Origin: B16-G9 sp964400655
Lineage (GTDB): Bacteria; Bacteroidota; Bacteroidia; Bacteroidales; F082
NCBI GenBank assembly: GCA_964400655.1
Contig: CAYNVN010000142.1
Location: forward strand, 1-22,127
Direction of reading: 5' to 3'
Length of the DNA stretch: 22,127 bases
Shown: piece by piece, positions 1 to 7,774 of the stretch
Layout: each line of letters starts with the position of its first letter
Position numbering within the stretch: position 1 is the first letter of the stretch
The notes under the pieces: generated by a model
Database searches by the model: none
Seen by the model: the letters and a program-made list of their open reading frames with translations, nothing else
Told to the model about the DNA's origin: nothing
Program-made: the position numbers and the translations under genes

Positions 1-1743
1 GTGGGTGGTGCCGATGCCGTTGATGTAATGGCTGATATGCCCTGGGAACTTAAATTCCCGAAACTGATCGGTGTTAAACTTACCGGAAAACTGAGCGGAT
101 GGCTGGCTCCTAAAGATGTTATCCTGAAAGTGGCCGACATCCTTACCGTAAAAGGCGGAACCGGTGCCATTATTGAATATTTCGGCGAAGGTGCCAATGC
201 CTTATCGGCTACGGGCCGGGCTACCATCTGTAATATGGGTGCCGAAGTGGGTGCCACCACCTCTGTTTTCGGATATGACGATAATACCGCCGAATACCTG
301 CGTCAAACAGGTCGCGCCGATGTGGCTGAACTGGCCGACGGTATTGCTCAATATCTGACCGGTGATGCAGAGGTGTATGCCGATCCGGGAAAATATTTCG
401 ATGAGGTTATTGAAATTAACCTGTCGGAACTGGAACCCGCATTGAACGGTCCCTTTACCCCCGATCTCAGAACCTCGGTTTCAAAGATGGCAGAAACGGC
501 CAAAACCAACGACTGGCCCCTGAACATGGAAGCAGGTTTGATTGGTTCCTGTACCAACTCATCCTATGAAGATATTACCCGTGCTGCCTCGCTGGCACGT
601 CAGGCACTTGAAAAGGGTTTGAAAATTAAAAGCGATTTGTTTATCACACCCGGTTCGGAACAGGTACGTTATACCATTGAGCGCGACGGCCTTATTGAAC
701 TGTTTGAAAAGGTTGGTGCCACTGTGCTTGCCAATGCCTGCGGACAGTGTATTGGCCAGTGGGAGCGCGAAAGCATTAAGGACGGCCACCGTAACTCGAT
801 TGTTACCTCTTTCAACCGTAACTTTGCCAAACGTAACGATGGTAATCCCAATACCTTTGCTTTTGTGGCTTCGCCCGAAATGGTAATGGCATATTCCATT
901 GCCGGCACGTTGGATTTTAATCCGCTGACCGATGAACTGGTGAACGATAAAGGTGAAAAAGTTAAACTGGACGAACCCACGGGAATGGTTTATCCTCCCA
1001 AAGGTTTTGATGTGGAAGATGCCGGATATCAGGCACCTGCCGAAGACGGAAGTAAAGTGGAAGTGGTTGTTAAACCCGATTCAAAGCGTTTGCAATTGCT
1101 CACTCCTTTCCCCGAGTGGGATGGAAAAGATTTTGAGAAGCTGCATCTGCTTATTAAAGCCAAAGGTAAATGTACCACCGATCATATTTCAATGGCTGGT
1201 CCGTGGTTACGTTTTCGCGGACACCTTGAAAACATATCACAAAACATGCTTATTGGCGGGGTAAATTATTTCAATGAAAAAACCAACTCCGTTAAAAATC
1301 AGCTTACCGGCGAATACGGCCCTGTTCCCGAAGCTGCTCAGGCCTATCGCGACCAAAGTGTCGGTTCAATTATTGTAGGTGATGAAAACTACGGTGAGGG
1401 TTCATCGCGTGAACACGCTGCCATGGAACCGCGTTTCCTTGGTGTAAAAGCCGTATTGGTACGTTCGTTTGCCCGTATCCACGAAACCAACCTGAAAAAG
1501 CAGGGCGTGCTGGCCCTTACATTTGATGATAAAGCCGATTATGAAAAGGTTTTAGAGGATGACAGGATTGATGTTTTGGGATTGGCTGATTTTGCACCCG
1601 GAAAGCAGTTTACCGTAGTATTGCATCATGCCGACGGAACCACTGATGAGTTTAAGGTAAATCATACCTACAACTGGAATCAGATAGAGTGGTTTAAAGC
1701 CGGCAGCGCCCTAAACCTTATTCGTAAGTTAAGCGAGAAGTAG
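1..1743 (+). CDS. acnA: Aconitate hydratase, 3' part (5' end outside window)
   Basis: Aconitase isomerises citrate and isocitrate in the TCA cycle in the cytoplasm, using a [4Fe-4S] cluster. The visible 580 residues hold all three cluster cysteines: C184 in GSCTNSS, and C247 and C250 in ANACGQC. The swivel-domain active-site motif GEGSSREHAA lies at residues 465-474, followed by VRSFARIHETNLKKQG. Family members of the mitochondrial type are about 750 residues, so roughly 170 N-terminal residues are missing. The reading frame is open from base 1, and the GTG there is just an internal valine codon. The gene ends in TAG and runs into a shared palindromic terminator, facing slyD. The symbol is by family; Bacteroidota genomes may label it acn or acnA. 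Confidence 0.96.
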   Translation: MGGADAVDVMADMPWELKFPKLIGVKLTGKLSGWLAPKDVILKVADILTVKGGTGAIIEYFGEGANALSATGRATICNMGAEVGATTSVFGYDDNTAEYLRQTGRADVAELADGIAQYLTGDAEVYADPGKYFDEVIEINLSELEPALNGPFTPDLRTSVSKMAETAKTNDWPLNMEAGLIGSCTNSSYEDITRAASLARQALEKGLKIKSDLFITPGSEQVRYTIERDGLIELFEKVGATVLANACGQCIGQWERESIKDGHRNSIVTSFNRNFAKRNDGNPNTFAFVASPEMVMAYSIAGTLDFNPLTDELVNDKGEKVKLDEPTGMVYPPKGFDVEDAGYQAPAEDGSKVEVVVKPDSKRLQLLTPFPEWDGKDFEKLHLLIKAKGKCTTDHISMAGPWLRFRGHLENISQNMLIGGVNYFNEKTNSVKNQLTGEYGPVPEAAQAYRDQSVGSIIVGDENYGEGSSREHAAMEPRFLGVKAVLVRSFARIHETNLKKQGVLALTFDDKADYEKVLEDDRIDVLGLADFAPGKQFTVVLHHADGTTDEFKVNHTYNWNQIEWFKAGSALNLIRKLSEK

Positions 1744-1762
1744 GGTTGTACCAGATAAGTCT

Positions 1763-1805
1763 CAAACAAAAAAATGCCACACATTGTGTGGCATTTTTTT
1801 GTTTG
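1763..1805. terminator. Perfect palindrome, bidirectional intrinsic terminator
   Basis: Two 21-base arms (1763-1783 and 1785-1805) are exact reverse complements around a single T. The GC-rich core stem is TGCCACACA/TGTGTGGCA, flanked by A7 on the left and T7 on the right, so a U-tract follows the stem in both directions. It lies 20 nt after the aconitase stop and 43 nt beyond the convergent slyD stop, and so can end both transcripts. Confidence 0.9.
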
Positions 1806-1847
1806 TTGTTTCTTTGAAACGGAAACAATGGAACAGCTCACCGGTTA

Positions 1848-2354
1848 TTAATGGTGGTGACCACCATCGCCGTGTACGTGGCCGTGCGAAAGTTCTTCTT
1901 CGCTGGCATCACGAACATCAATGATCTTTCCGGTGAAGAATAAATTTTCACCTGCAAGCGGATGGTTAAAATCCATGATAACGCTCTCCTCTTTTACAGC
2001 CAAAACTTTTCCGTCCAGCGGGTTTCCGTTTTGATCCTGCATGGTAATGGTTTTGCCGATGGCAACCATTTCATCATCAATTTTTCCGTCAATCTCAAAG
2101 ATTTTCTTCTCCAGTTCAATAATCATTTCGTCCGAAGGCTTACCGTAACCCTCGTCGGCCGAAAGTTTAAATCCGAAATTATCACCGGGGTTTAATCCGG
2201 CCATGTTTTCTTCAAAAGCAGGCAGCAAGGTGCCAACGCCAAATAAATGAACAAAAGGTCTTTGTTCGTCAACTGTTTGAATTACCTCTCCGTTTTCATC
2301 GTTTAAATGAAGTGTATAAGTGAGTGTAACTACTTTGTTTTTACCAACTTCCAT
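1848..2354 (-). CDS. slyD: SlyD-like FKBP-type peptidyl-prolyl cis-trans isomerase
   Basis: This is a cytoplasmic prolyl isomerase and chaperone of the SlyD class (168 aa). The FKBP fold is split: residues 1-70 include the opening strand YTLHLNDENGEVI and the motif GVGTLLPAFEENMAG, an insert-in-flap chaperone domain occupies about 75-125, and the FKBP part resumes with DFNHPLAGENLFF. The C-terminus is a short histidine-rich tail with six His in the last twelve residues (157-168), as in metal-binding SlyD proteins that bind nickel or zinc. The tail is much shorter than in E. coli SlyD. The ATG start is preceded by an exact Bacteroidota -7 box about 38 nt upstream. The gene appears monocistronic, between a divergent ABC gene and a convergent aconitase gene. 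Confidence 0.93.
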   Translation of the reverse strand: MEVGKNKVVTLTYTLHLNDENGEVIQTVDEQRPFVHLFGVGTLLPAFEENMAGLNPGDNFGFKLSADEGYGKPSDEMIIELEKKIFEIDGKIDDEMVAIGKTITMQDQNGNPLDGKVLAVKEESVIMDFNHPLAGENLFFTGKIIDVRDASEEELSHGHVHGDGGHHH

Positions 2355-2391
2355 GATATAGTTCGTTTAATAAATTTAAAATATGGTTCCG

Positions 2392-2424
2392 CAAAAGTAA
2401 CCGAAAAACCATAACATAATTCAA
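2392..2424 (-). promoter_or_regulatory. Predicted slyD promoter
   Basis: On the minus strand TACTTTTG (2399 to 2392) matches the Bacteroidota -7 consensus TAnnTTTG exactly. A TTG (2424 to 2422) lies 22 nt further upstream as a -33 element, which is slightly long spacing. The expected transcript start near 2388 gives a leader of about 34 nt. Confidence 0.65.
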
Positions 2425-2505
2425 TTTTAACATATATTGTAACAATTGGCCTGCTTAATCGTTTATTTTATTAAAGCTGTTTCTGTCTGTGCTTTAATAT
2501 AAAAT

Positions 2506-2513
2506 TATCTTTG
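2506..2513 (+). promoter_or_regulatory. Predicted ABC operon promoter, nearly touching the ATG
   Basis: TATCTTTG matches TAnnTTTG exactly and ends only 4 nt before the ATG at 2518. The expected transcript start (near 2517) would leave almost no 5' leader. The -33 element is weak: TCTG at 2482-2485, 20 nt upstream. No Shine-Dalgarno-like sequence is visible before the ATG. Confidence 0.6.
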
Positions 2514-2517
2514 CAAC

Positions 2518-3423
2518 ATGACCAAAACACCCATACTTTCAATAAATAATCTTACCAAGTATTACGGCAAACTGAAAGCGCTTGATGATTTGTCGCTGGA
2601 TGTTTATCCGGGTGAGATATTGGGGTTTTTAGGCCCCAACGGTAGTGGCAAAACCACAACACTTGGAATTTTACTTGGAATTTTAGAAGCAACTTCGGGA
2701 ACGTTTTCGTGGTTTGGAAAACCACCAACACCCGGGCAGCGGAAAAAAATAGGTGCCTTGCTTGAAACGCCGCTTTTTTATCCCTACTTATCAGGATACG
2801 ATAATCTTAAAATTGTTGCCCTTATTAAAGAAGTTTCTTATTCGGAAATAGATGAGGTGTTAAAGATTGTTGGGCTTGAGGAGAGAAAAAACAGCAAGTT
2901 TAAAACCTATTCGCTGGGGATGAAGCAGCGTCTTGCCATTGGTGCCGCACTGCTTGGTAACCCCGAAGTGATGATTCTTGACGAACCTACCAATGGCCTT
3001 GATCCAACCGGAATAGTTGAAATCAGAGAGCTGATTGTTTCAATAGCAAAAAGGGGTATTACCATTGTGCTGGCAAGCCATTTGCTGGATGAGGTGGAAA
3101 AAATATGTACCGATGTGGTGGTGCTTGAAAAAGGCAGGAAACTGCATTCCGGAAAAGTTTCGGAGGTGTTGCGTTCTTCCGAAATTGTTGAGCTTTCGGC
3201 TTATGATTTGGATAAACTTAAGGCTGCTTTGACGGAGGAAGCATTTGTTTCGTCGGTACGAAAGGAGCATGATATTCTTATTGTGGAGCTGAAAAGTCAT
3301 ATTGACCCCGCTGAGATGAACCGGTTGCTGGCCAACAAAGGAATTTTTGTTAACTACCTTTCGGCACGTAAGCAGTCGCTTGAAAATTATTTTCTTGAAC
3401 TTTTATCGGAACAAAATGTTTAG
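2518..3423 (+). CDS. ABC transporter ATP-binding protein (ABC-2/BcrA type)
   Basis: This is the cytoplasmic ATPase subunit of an ABC exporter, 301 aa. It has Walker A GPNGSGKTT at 39-47, the signature YSLGMKQRL at 131-139, Walker B VMILDEP at 151-157, a D-loop NGLDP, and the switch histidine H188 in LASHLLDEVE. The Q-loop region reads GALLETPLFYPYL, with Glu where many ABC ATPases have Gln; this is characteristic of the BcrA-like class (peptide or drug export and immunity). After residue 215 comes an accessory C-terminal region typical of this class. It overlaps the following permease by 8 nt, so the two almost certainly form one transporter. The substrate cannot be told from the sequence. 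The start is fixed by the N-terminal strand, since no other Met fits. Confidence 0.93.
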   Translation: MTKTPILSINNLTKYYGKLKALDDLSLDVYPGEILGFLGPNGSGKTTTLGILLGILEATSGTFSWFGKPPTPGQRKKIGALLETPLFYPYLSGYDNLKIVALIKEVSYSEIDEVLKIVGLEERKNSKFKTYSLGMKQRLAIGAALLGNPEVMILDEPTNGLDPTGIVEIRELIVSIAKRGITIVLASHLLDEVEKICTDVVVLEKGRKLHSGKVSEVLRSSEIVELSAYDLDKLKAALTEEAFVSSVRKEHDILIVELKSHIDPAEMNRLLANKGIFVNYLSARKQSLENYFLELLSEQNV

Positions 3424-4219
3424 ATTAATAAAAATAGATTTTTACAAATACAGCAAAAGCAGAACGTTTTGGGTTTTGTTTATTACTTACATTGTTACCA
3501 TGACGGCTTCGATAGTGGGTGTTGAACAGTTTTTAAATACTGCCTTATCAAAAGCGGGAACCGATTCGGCGGTACCCATCCCCAGGTTCTCGTTTTACAG
3601 TTTTCCGTATGTGTGGCACAACATGGCTTACCTCGCCGGAATGTTTAAGATATTTTTAGCGCTGATCATTGTGTTTTTCGTGTCCAATGAGTTTTCGTAC
3701 AAAACCCTCCGGCAAAACATTATGAACGGAATGAGCCGCAATGAGTTCATCTGGTCGAAAATATTGTTTGTTGTTTTGTTGTCGCTGGCAGCTACGCTGA
3801 TACTTTTCTTTCCGTCGCTTGTTATGGGACTGATTAAAACAAAAGTGCTTACCTGGAGTGTGGTTGTAAAAAAACTCTTCTTTTTACCGGCCTATTTTTT
3901 GGAGTTGATGGCTTTTGGCAGCTTTGCCTTGTTTGTTGCCTTTTTGGTGCGCCGGTCGGCATTGGCCATTGGATTGCTGGCTTTTTACTATTTTGTTTTG
4001 GAAAGGATTGTTGCTTATAAATTACCCGATGAAGTTGCCGCTTTTTTGCCCATTAAAGCAATGGGTAGTTTAATTGATGTTCCCAATTCAAATTTAATGA
4101 AACTTTTCGGGGTAAACTTCCGCGAATACGTTGATATGCAGGATATTTTGGTAACCCTGTTTTGGATGACCGTTTTTATTGTGAGCCTTTTTTATATGAT
4201 GAGGAACAGAGATATTTAA
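3416..4219 (+). CDS. ABC-2 type transporter permease subunit
   Basis: This is the membrane partner of the preceding ATPase. I chose the ATG at 3416, which overlaps the ATPase stop by 8 nt and gives 267 aa (MFRLIKIDFYKYSKSRTFW). The open frame continues upstream to 3347, but that part lies inside the ATPase gene and lacks membrane character. About six hydrophobic segments are visible, near residues 17-37, 69-90, 112-139, 155-178, 180-200 and 245-263. Between the second and third lies the ABC-2/BcrB-like cytoplasmic loop NEFSYKTLRQNIMNGMSR (91-108), which probably contacts the ATPase. The protein ends in a basic tail, RNRDI. The start overlap implies translational coupling. Substrate unknown; exporters of this class often handle peptides, antibiotics or lipids. 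Confidence 0.88.
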   Translation: MFRLIKIDFYKYSKSRTFWVLFITYIVTMTASIVGVEQFLNTALSKAGTDSAVPIPRFSFYSFPYVWHNMAYLAGMFKIFLALIIVFFVSNEFSYKTLRQNIMNGMSRNEFIWSKILFVVLLSLAATLILFFPSLVMGLIKTKVLTWSVVVKKLFFLPAYFLELMAFGSFALFVAFLVRRSALAIGLLAFYYFVLERIVAYKLPDEVAAFLPIKAMGSLIDVPNSNLMKLFGVNFREYVDMQDILVTLFWMTVFIVSLFYMMRNRDI

Positions 4220-4220
4220 T

Positions 4221-5234
4221 ATGGGAAGAGTTTACTGTCTGTTTATAATATTGGTGTTGTTTCAAAGTTGCACAACTAAACAAACAGGTAACGCAGACCG
4301 TCGTATTGCTGATAACCGTTACGATAGCGAACAACCCGCTCGAAGTATATCAAAAGAGCTTGCCTTTGTTTCAAATACCGTACGAAAGTTAAATGTGGTT
4401 GCTTTTTATATGACTTATGAACTGCCTCCGGGTGCCATAACGGAAAAGTCGAAACTATCAAGAGGAAATCTTATTTTAAAAGCCACGGCAACCCATGTTA
4501 GCAATCAGTCGGTAACGGGCACAGCAACCGTAATCTATAATAAGGAAAAACTTGTGGGTATGCTTACCTGTAATCATGTTGTGGATTTTCCCGATACGGT
4601 AATCGAATCGTACCGAAGCAGTGTGCAGGGGTTCCGGACGGTTTCGGTTAAAATGAAACAGCGGAATTTTGTTATGGGTATGCCCGTTGGGGAAGAGGTG
4701 GAGATTGTGGCTGCCGACAAAAACAACGACATAGCTTTGTTAAAACAACAAATTGAAGTTGCCGGAGCCAATGTAAAAGTGCTTGATTTTCCGTTGGGCA
4801 GCAATAAATATTTTGATTGGGGTTCAAGGGTGTGGATAGTGGGTTATCCGTTGGGAAACCTGATGGTTACAGGTGCTATTGTTAGCAAACCCGGTAAAAA
4901 AGGTGATTCCCGTTTTTTAACCGATGCAGTGTTTAATCAGGGCATCAGCGGTGCGCCCGTAATTGCCATTCGCGACGGGGTACCTAATTTTGAACTGGTT
5001 GGAATGGCTGCTTCCTCTTCAGCAAAAAGCATCTATTATTTAAAACCCGAAAACCCTGAAAAGTTCAGACAATCGGATGAGCCATTTGTTGGAGATGTTG
5101 TTTTGGCACATGAGCGGATGATAAATTACGGGGTTACCTATTCGGTTACCATTGACGAGATCAGAAGGTTTTTACTATCCAATGCAACCAAACTTGAACA
5201 GGAGGGGTTTAAAACCGAATGGTTTTTTAAATAG
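4221..5234 (+). CDS. Lipoprotein with trypsin-like (S1/HtrA-fold) serine protease domain
   Basis: The ATG begins 1 nt after the permease stop, so this is the third gene of the ABC unit. The N-terminus is a lipoprotein signal (hydrophobic residues 4-14, FQSC with Cys17), placing the mature protein in the periplasm or on a membrane facing it. The catalytic triad of a chymotrypsin-fold protease is readable: H119 in LTCNHVVD, D170 in NNDIALLK, and S243 in QGISGAPV. The serine motif is GxSGAP rather than the commoner GNSGGP but keeps the nucleophile and oxyanion-hole glycine. No PDZ domain is seen; the tail after about residue 270 is unassigned. It may be a genuine protease or a substrate-binding protein that has kept the fold. 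A role with the ABC exporter is inferred from gene order only. Confidence 0.85.
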   Translation: MGRVYCLFIILVLFQSCTTKQTGNADRRIADNRYDSEQPARSISKELAFVSNTVRKLNVVAFYMTYELPPGAITEKSKLSRGNLILKATATHVSNQSVTGTATVIYNKEKLVGMLTCNHVVDFPDTVIESYRSSVQGFRTVSVKMKQRNFVMGMPVGEEVEIVAADKNNDIALLKQQIEVAGANVKVLDFPLGSNKYFDWGSRVWIVGYPLGNLMVTGAIVSKPGKKGDSRFLTDAVFNQGISGAPVIAIRDGVPNFELVGMAASSSAKSIYYLKPENPEKFRQSDEPFVGDVVLAHERMINYGVTYSVTIDEIRRFLLSNATKLEQEGFKTEWFFK

Positions 5235-5269
5235 CGGTCGCTTATAAGTTGCGAACAATATCGAAACCT

Positions 5270-7603
5270 CTAAAAATAGAAATTCACACCAAAACTCGGC
5301 ATAAAGGGTAGCTGGTAAACAATTTCGCTGGTAACCAGATCTACGTAAAAAATATTTTCACGATTGTAAACATTGTTGATGCTTAAATCGAGTACCAGTT
5401 TGGTGTTCTTATTAAAAAAGAAATTGCGTTTAAAGTCAAGGTCTAACCGGTGATAAACAGGGAGGCGTGCTCCGTACAGATCGCCGTAAATAAGTCCGAG
5501 CTGTCCGTTTTCGGTGGTATAATTGGTGTTAACTCCGCCGGGCATGCTAAGGTGTTCATAAAATCCCTGAACCTGTGTAAAAGGAAATCCGGTTCCTAAG
5601 TTCCAACGTAAATTAAATTCATACTGCTTTTTCGACCCCATTGCATACGATAAGATTACATTTACATTATGGCGGCGGTCGAAATGAGGATTGTAGGTGA
5701 TCATTTCCCCTTTTTCGCTTTCGTAGGTGCGGTTAACATATCCCAACGAATAAACCAGCCATACGTAAATATTCCGGTAGTCATATTTCAGTAAAAAGTC
5801 AAGGCCGTAGGCATTGCCTTTTTCAATCATAAAATCTTTTGTTTGCTGGTCGGTAGCTCCGGGAGGTGCCGATCCTTCGTTGTAAATTTTCTCGCGGTTT
5901 ACGTTGGTAAGTTGCGGGAAATATTTGTAATAGCCCTCAAGGTTAAGGTTGATGTGTTTTCCTACATCCAGTTCGGCACCTAAAATAAGGTGGTCGGCTT
6001 TTTGTATTTTTGAAGTAACATCTTTACCGTCGAAGGTTGAAGGAATGTTGTCGGGGCTGGTCAGGAACCCGTAAAAAAGATTGACCACATCGCGGTCGGA
6101 AGAGGCTGCCACAAAGTTTTGCGAATACAATCCGCCGGCCAGTTTAAGGCGGAACCTGTCGGTAACATTATATTTTATCGATAAACGCGGTTCCGGTGAA
6201 ACTTCTGACAGGGAGGCGTACCATTCAACCCTGAATCCGGGTTCGATGATAAATTTACCCACCGTGGTTTTATATTTTATGTATGCGCCGATTTGGGTTG
6301 AATTCTCAATTTCGCTAATGGAAACGTCATTAACTCCGGTAAACGAATAATCGGTTTTGTATCCCTGTAACTCCACGCCGTATTGCATTTCGTTTTTGCC
6401 GAAAAAATAGGTAAAGTCGATTTTTCCGTTAAAACCTCCGATAAAGCTGCTGCGCGGTGTTAATGCAGATGAGTTTATGCGTGTAGCATATTCCGAGTAG
6501 GCGAAAAGTCCCTCGATTAATATAGGTGATTTTCCGGGAATTACCACAAAGTTACCGCCTGCACCCCATGAGTTCCAGCCAAAATCGGAAATGGCTTTGT
6601 ATCCGTTAACATCGTCATTAAAGCTAAAACCAAACAGGCTTAATTTACTGCCTGTTGAGCTGTTGAGCGTAAGTTTTCCGTAAAGGTCGGTATAGTTAAA
6701 CGGCAATCCGTCTTCATCAATATATTTGTAAATGGCTTTTGAGCTTTCGGCAAGATATGAGTTTTTGGCCGAAAGGGTAAAGGTTAAAGCCGTTCCGTTT
6801 TCTTCGGTTGGTTTAACAATGGGGCCTTCCAGCAAAATGCGAGCACCAAAGGTTGTAGCCCCAACGGCACCTGAAATCCGGTGTTTGTTACCGTCTTTAT
6901 ATGTAATGTCCATTACCGATGATATTCTGCCGCCATAATTGGCATTAAAACCTCCGGTGTAAATATCGGCACTACGGATAAGATCGGTTTCAAATACCGA
7001 GAACAGTCCGATGGAGTGGAAAGGGTTGTAAATGGTCATGCCGTCGAGGATAACCTTGTTTTGAATGGGACTTCCCCCGCGAATATAAAATTGTCCGCCC
7101 TGGTCGCCGGTAAAAATAACACCCGGAACAACTTGCAAATACTGGGCAATATCAGCCTGTCCTCCAACACTTGGTAATTTTTTTATACTTACCGGAGTAA
7201 GATGTACCACCGAAGTTTTGGTTTGTGTACGGGCGGCTTGTCGTTCGGCATTTACCTCGATGGTTTCCAAATTTATTGCCGAATGTTTTAATTGAAATTT
7301 TGTGTTTAATATATTATTGTTAATAAGTGTGACGGGCATCCTGATGGTGTCGTATCCCAAATAGGTGATGATTAGTGTATATTTTCCCGGAGCAGCCTGC
7401 GATATTAAAAAATAACCGTTTATGTCTGTTGAACTTCCGTATGTGGTGCCGTCGAGATAAACGTTACAAAACATGGCCGGCTCACCGGTTTCGGCTTCAT
7501 AAACAAATCCTCGTACCGATGCGTTGTTTTCTTTTTGTGCAAAACCCTGAAATGCAAATAATACTAGTAATGATATAAATGTTGAGAGGTGAACTTTCTT
7601 CAT
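5270..7603 (-). CDS. TonB-dependent outer membrane receptor
   Basis: This is an outer-membrane receptor for active uptake energised by TonB (777 aa). A signal peptide (residues 1-23, ending GFAQ) is followed by a carboxypeptidase-regulatory-like beta-sandwich (about 30-115, with GFVYEAETGEPAMFCNVYL and YTLIITYLGYDTIRMP), then a plug domain (about 120-240, with YIRGGSPIQNKVILDGM), and a long beta-barrel ending in the aromatic C-terminus FGVNFYF expected for BAM-dependent insertion. No SusD partner or glycan-utilisation gene adjoins it, so the substrate (metal chelate, peptide or glycan) cannot be named. It is transcribed alone: 35 bp separate it from the convergent protease gene, and the preceding operon ends in a strong terminator. 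A 7-base TATTTTG (7670 to 7664) upstream is only an imperfect -7 box. Confidence 0.92.
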   Translation of the reverse strand: MKKVHLSTFISLLVLFAFQGFAQKENNASVRGFVYEAETGEPAMFCNVYLDGTTYGSSTDINGYFLISQAAPGKYTLIITYLGYDTIRMPVTLINNNILNTKFQLKHSAINLETIEVNAERQAARTQTKTSVVHLTPVSIKKLPSVGGQADIAQYLQVVPGVIFTGDQGGQFYIRGGSPIQNKVILDGMTIYNPFHSIGLFSVFETDLIRSADIYTGGFNANYGGRISSVMDITYKDGNKHRISGAVGATTFGARILLEGPIVKPTEENGTALTFTLSAKNSYLAESSKAIYKYIDEDGLPFNYTDLYGKLTLNSSTGSKLSLFGFSFNDDVNGYKAISDFGWNSWGAGGNFVVIPGKSPILIEGLFAYSEYATRINSSALTPRSSFIGGFNGKIDFTYFFGKNEMQYGVELQGYKTDYSFTGVNDVSISEIENSTQIGAYIKYKTTVGKFIIEPGFRVEWYASLSEVSPEPRLSIKYNVTDRFRLKLAGGLYSQNFVAASSDRDVVNLFYGFLTSPDNIPSTFDGKDVTSKIQKADHLILGAELDVGKHINLNLEGYYKYFPQLTNVNREKIYNEGSAPPGATDQQTKDFMIEKGNAYGLDFLLKYDYRNIYVWLVYSLGYVNRTYESEKGEMITYNPHFDRRHNVNVILSYAMGSKKQYEFNLRWNLGTGFPFTQVQGFYEHLSMPGGVNTNYTTENGQLGLIYGDLYGARLPVYHRLDLDFKRNFFFNKNTKLVLDLSINNVYNRENIFYVDLVTSEIVYQLPFMPSFGVNFYF

Positions 7604-7706
7604 GGTTTAATATCTTTCTTAAAATGCGATATCCTAATGACAACAGAATTGTAAATATGGGTGCAAAATAGTTAAAATGAAAACGGGAAAGACATTTTTG
7701 TACAAT

Positions 7707-7742
7707 AAAAAGTCATCCGTGGTTTAAAACCCGACGGATGAC
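7707..7742 (-). terminator. Intrinsic terminator of the PspC/toast-rack operon
   Basis: GTCATCCGT (7712-7720) and ACGGATGAC (7734-7742) form a 9-bp perfect stem, with a further GGTTT/AAACC pairing inside. On the minus strand it is followed directly by TTTTTATT. It begins 32 nt after the stop at 7775 and so ends that operon before the TonB-receptor gene. Confidence 0.88.
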
Positions 7743-7774
7743 CATTAAATAAGTATCTTTTACAAAACAGAATG

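Noticed and set aside
3347..3415. Longer permease start at 3347 (23 extra residues)
   Set aside because: The extra residues lie wholly inside the ATPase gene and show no membrane or signal character. The ATG at 3416 gives the usual small overlap and a typical N-terminus.
5235..5269. Terminator between the convergent protease and TonB-receptor genes
   Set aside because: Only a 4-bp TCGC/GCGA pairing is visible in the 35-bp gap, too weak to call.
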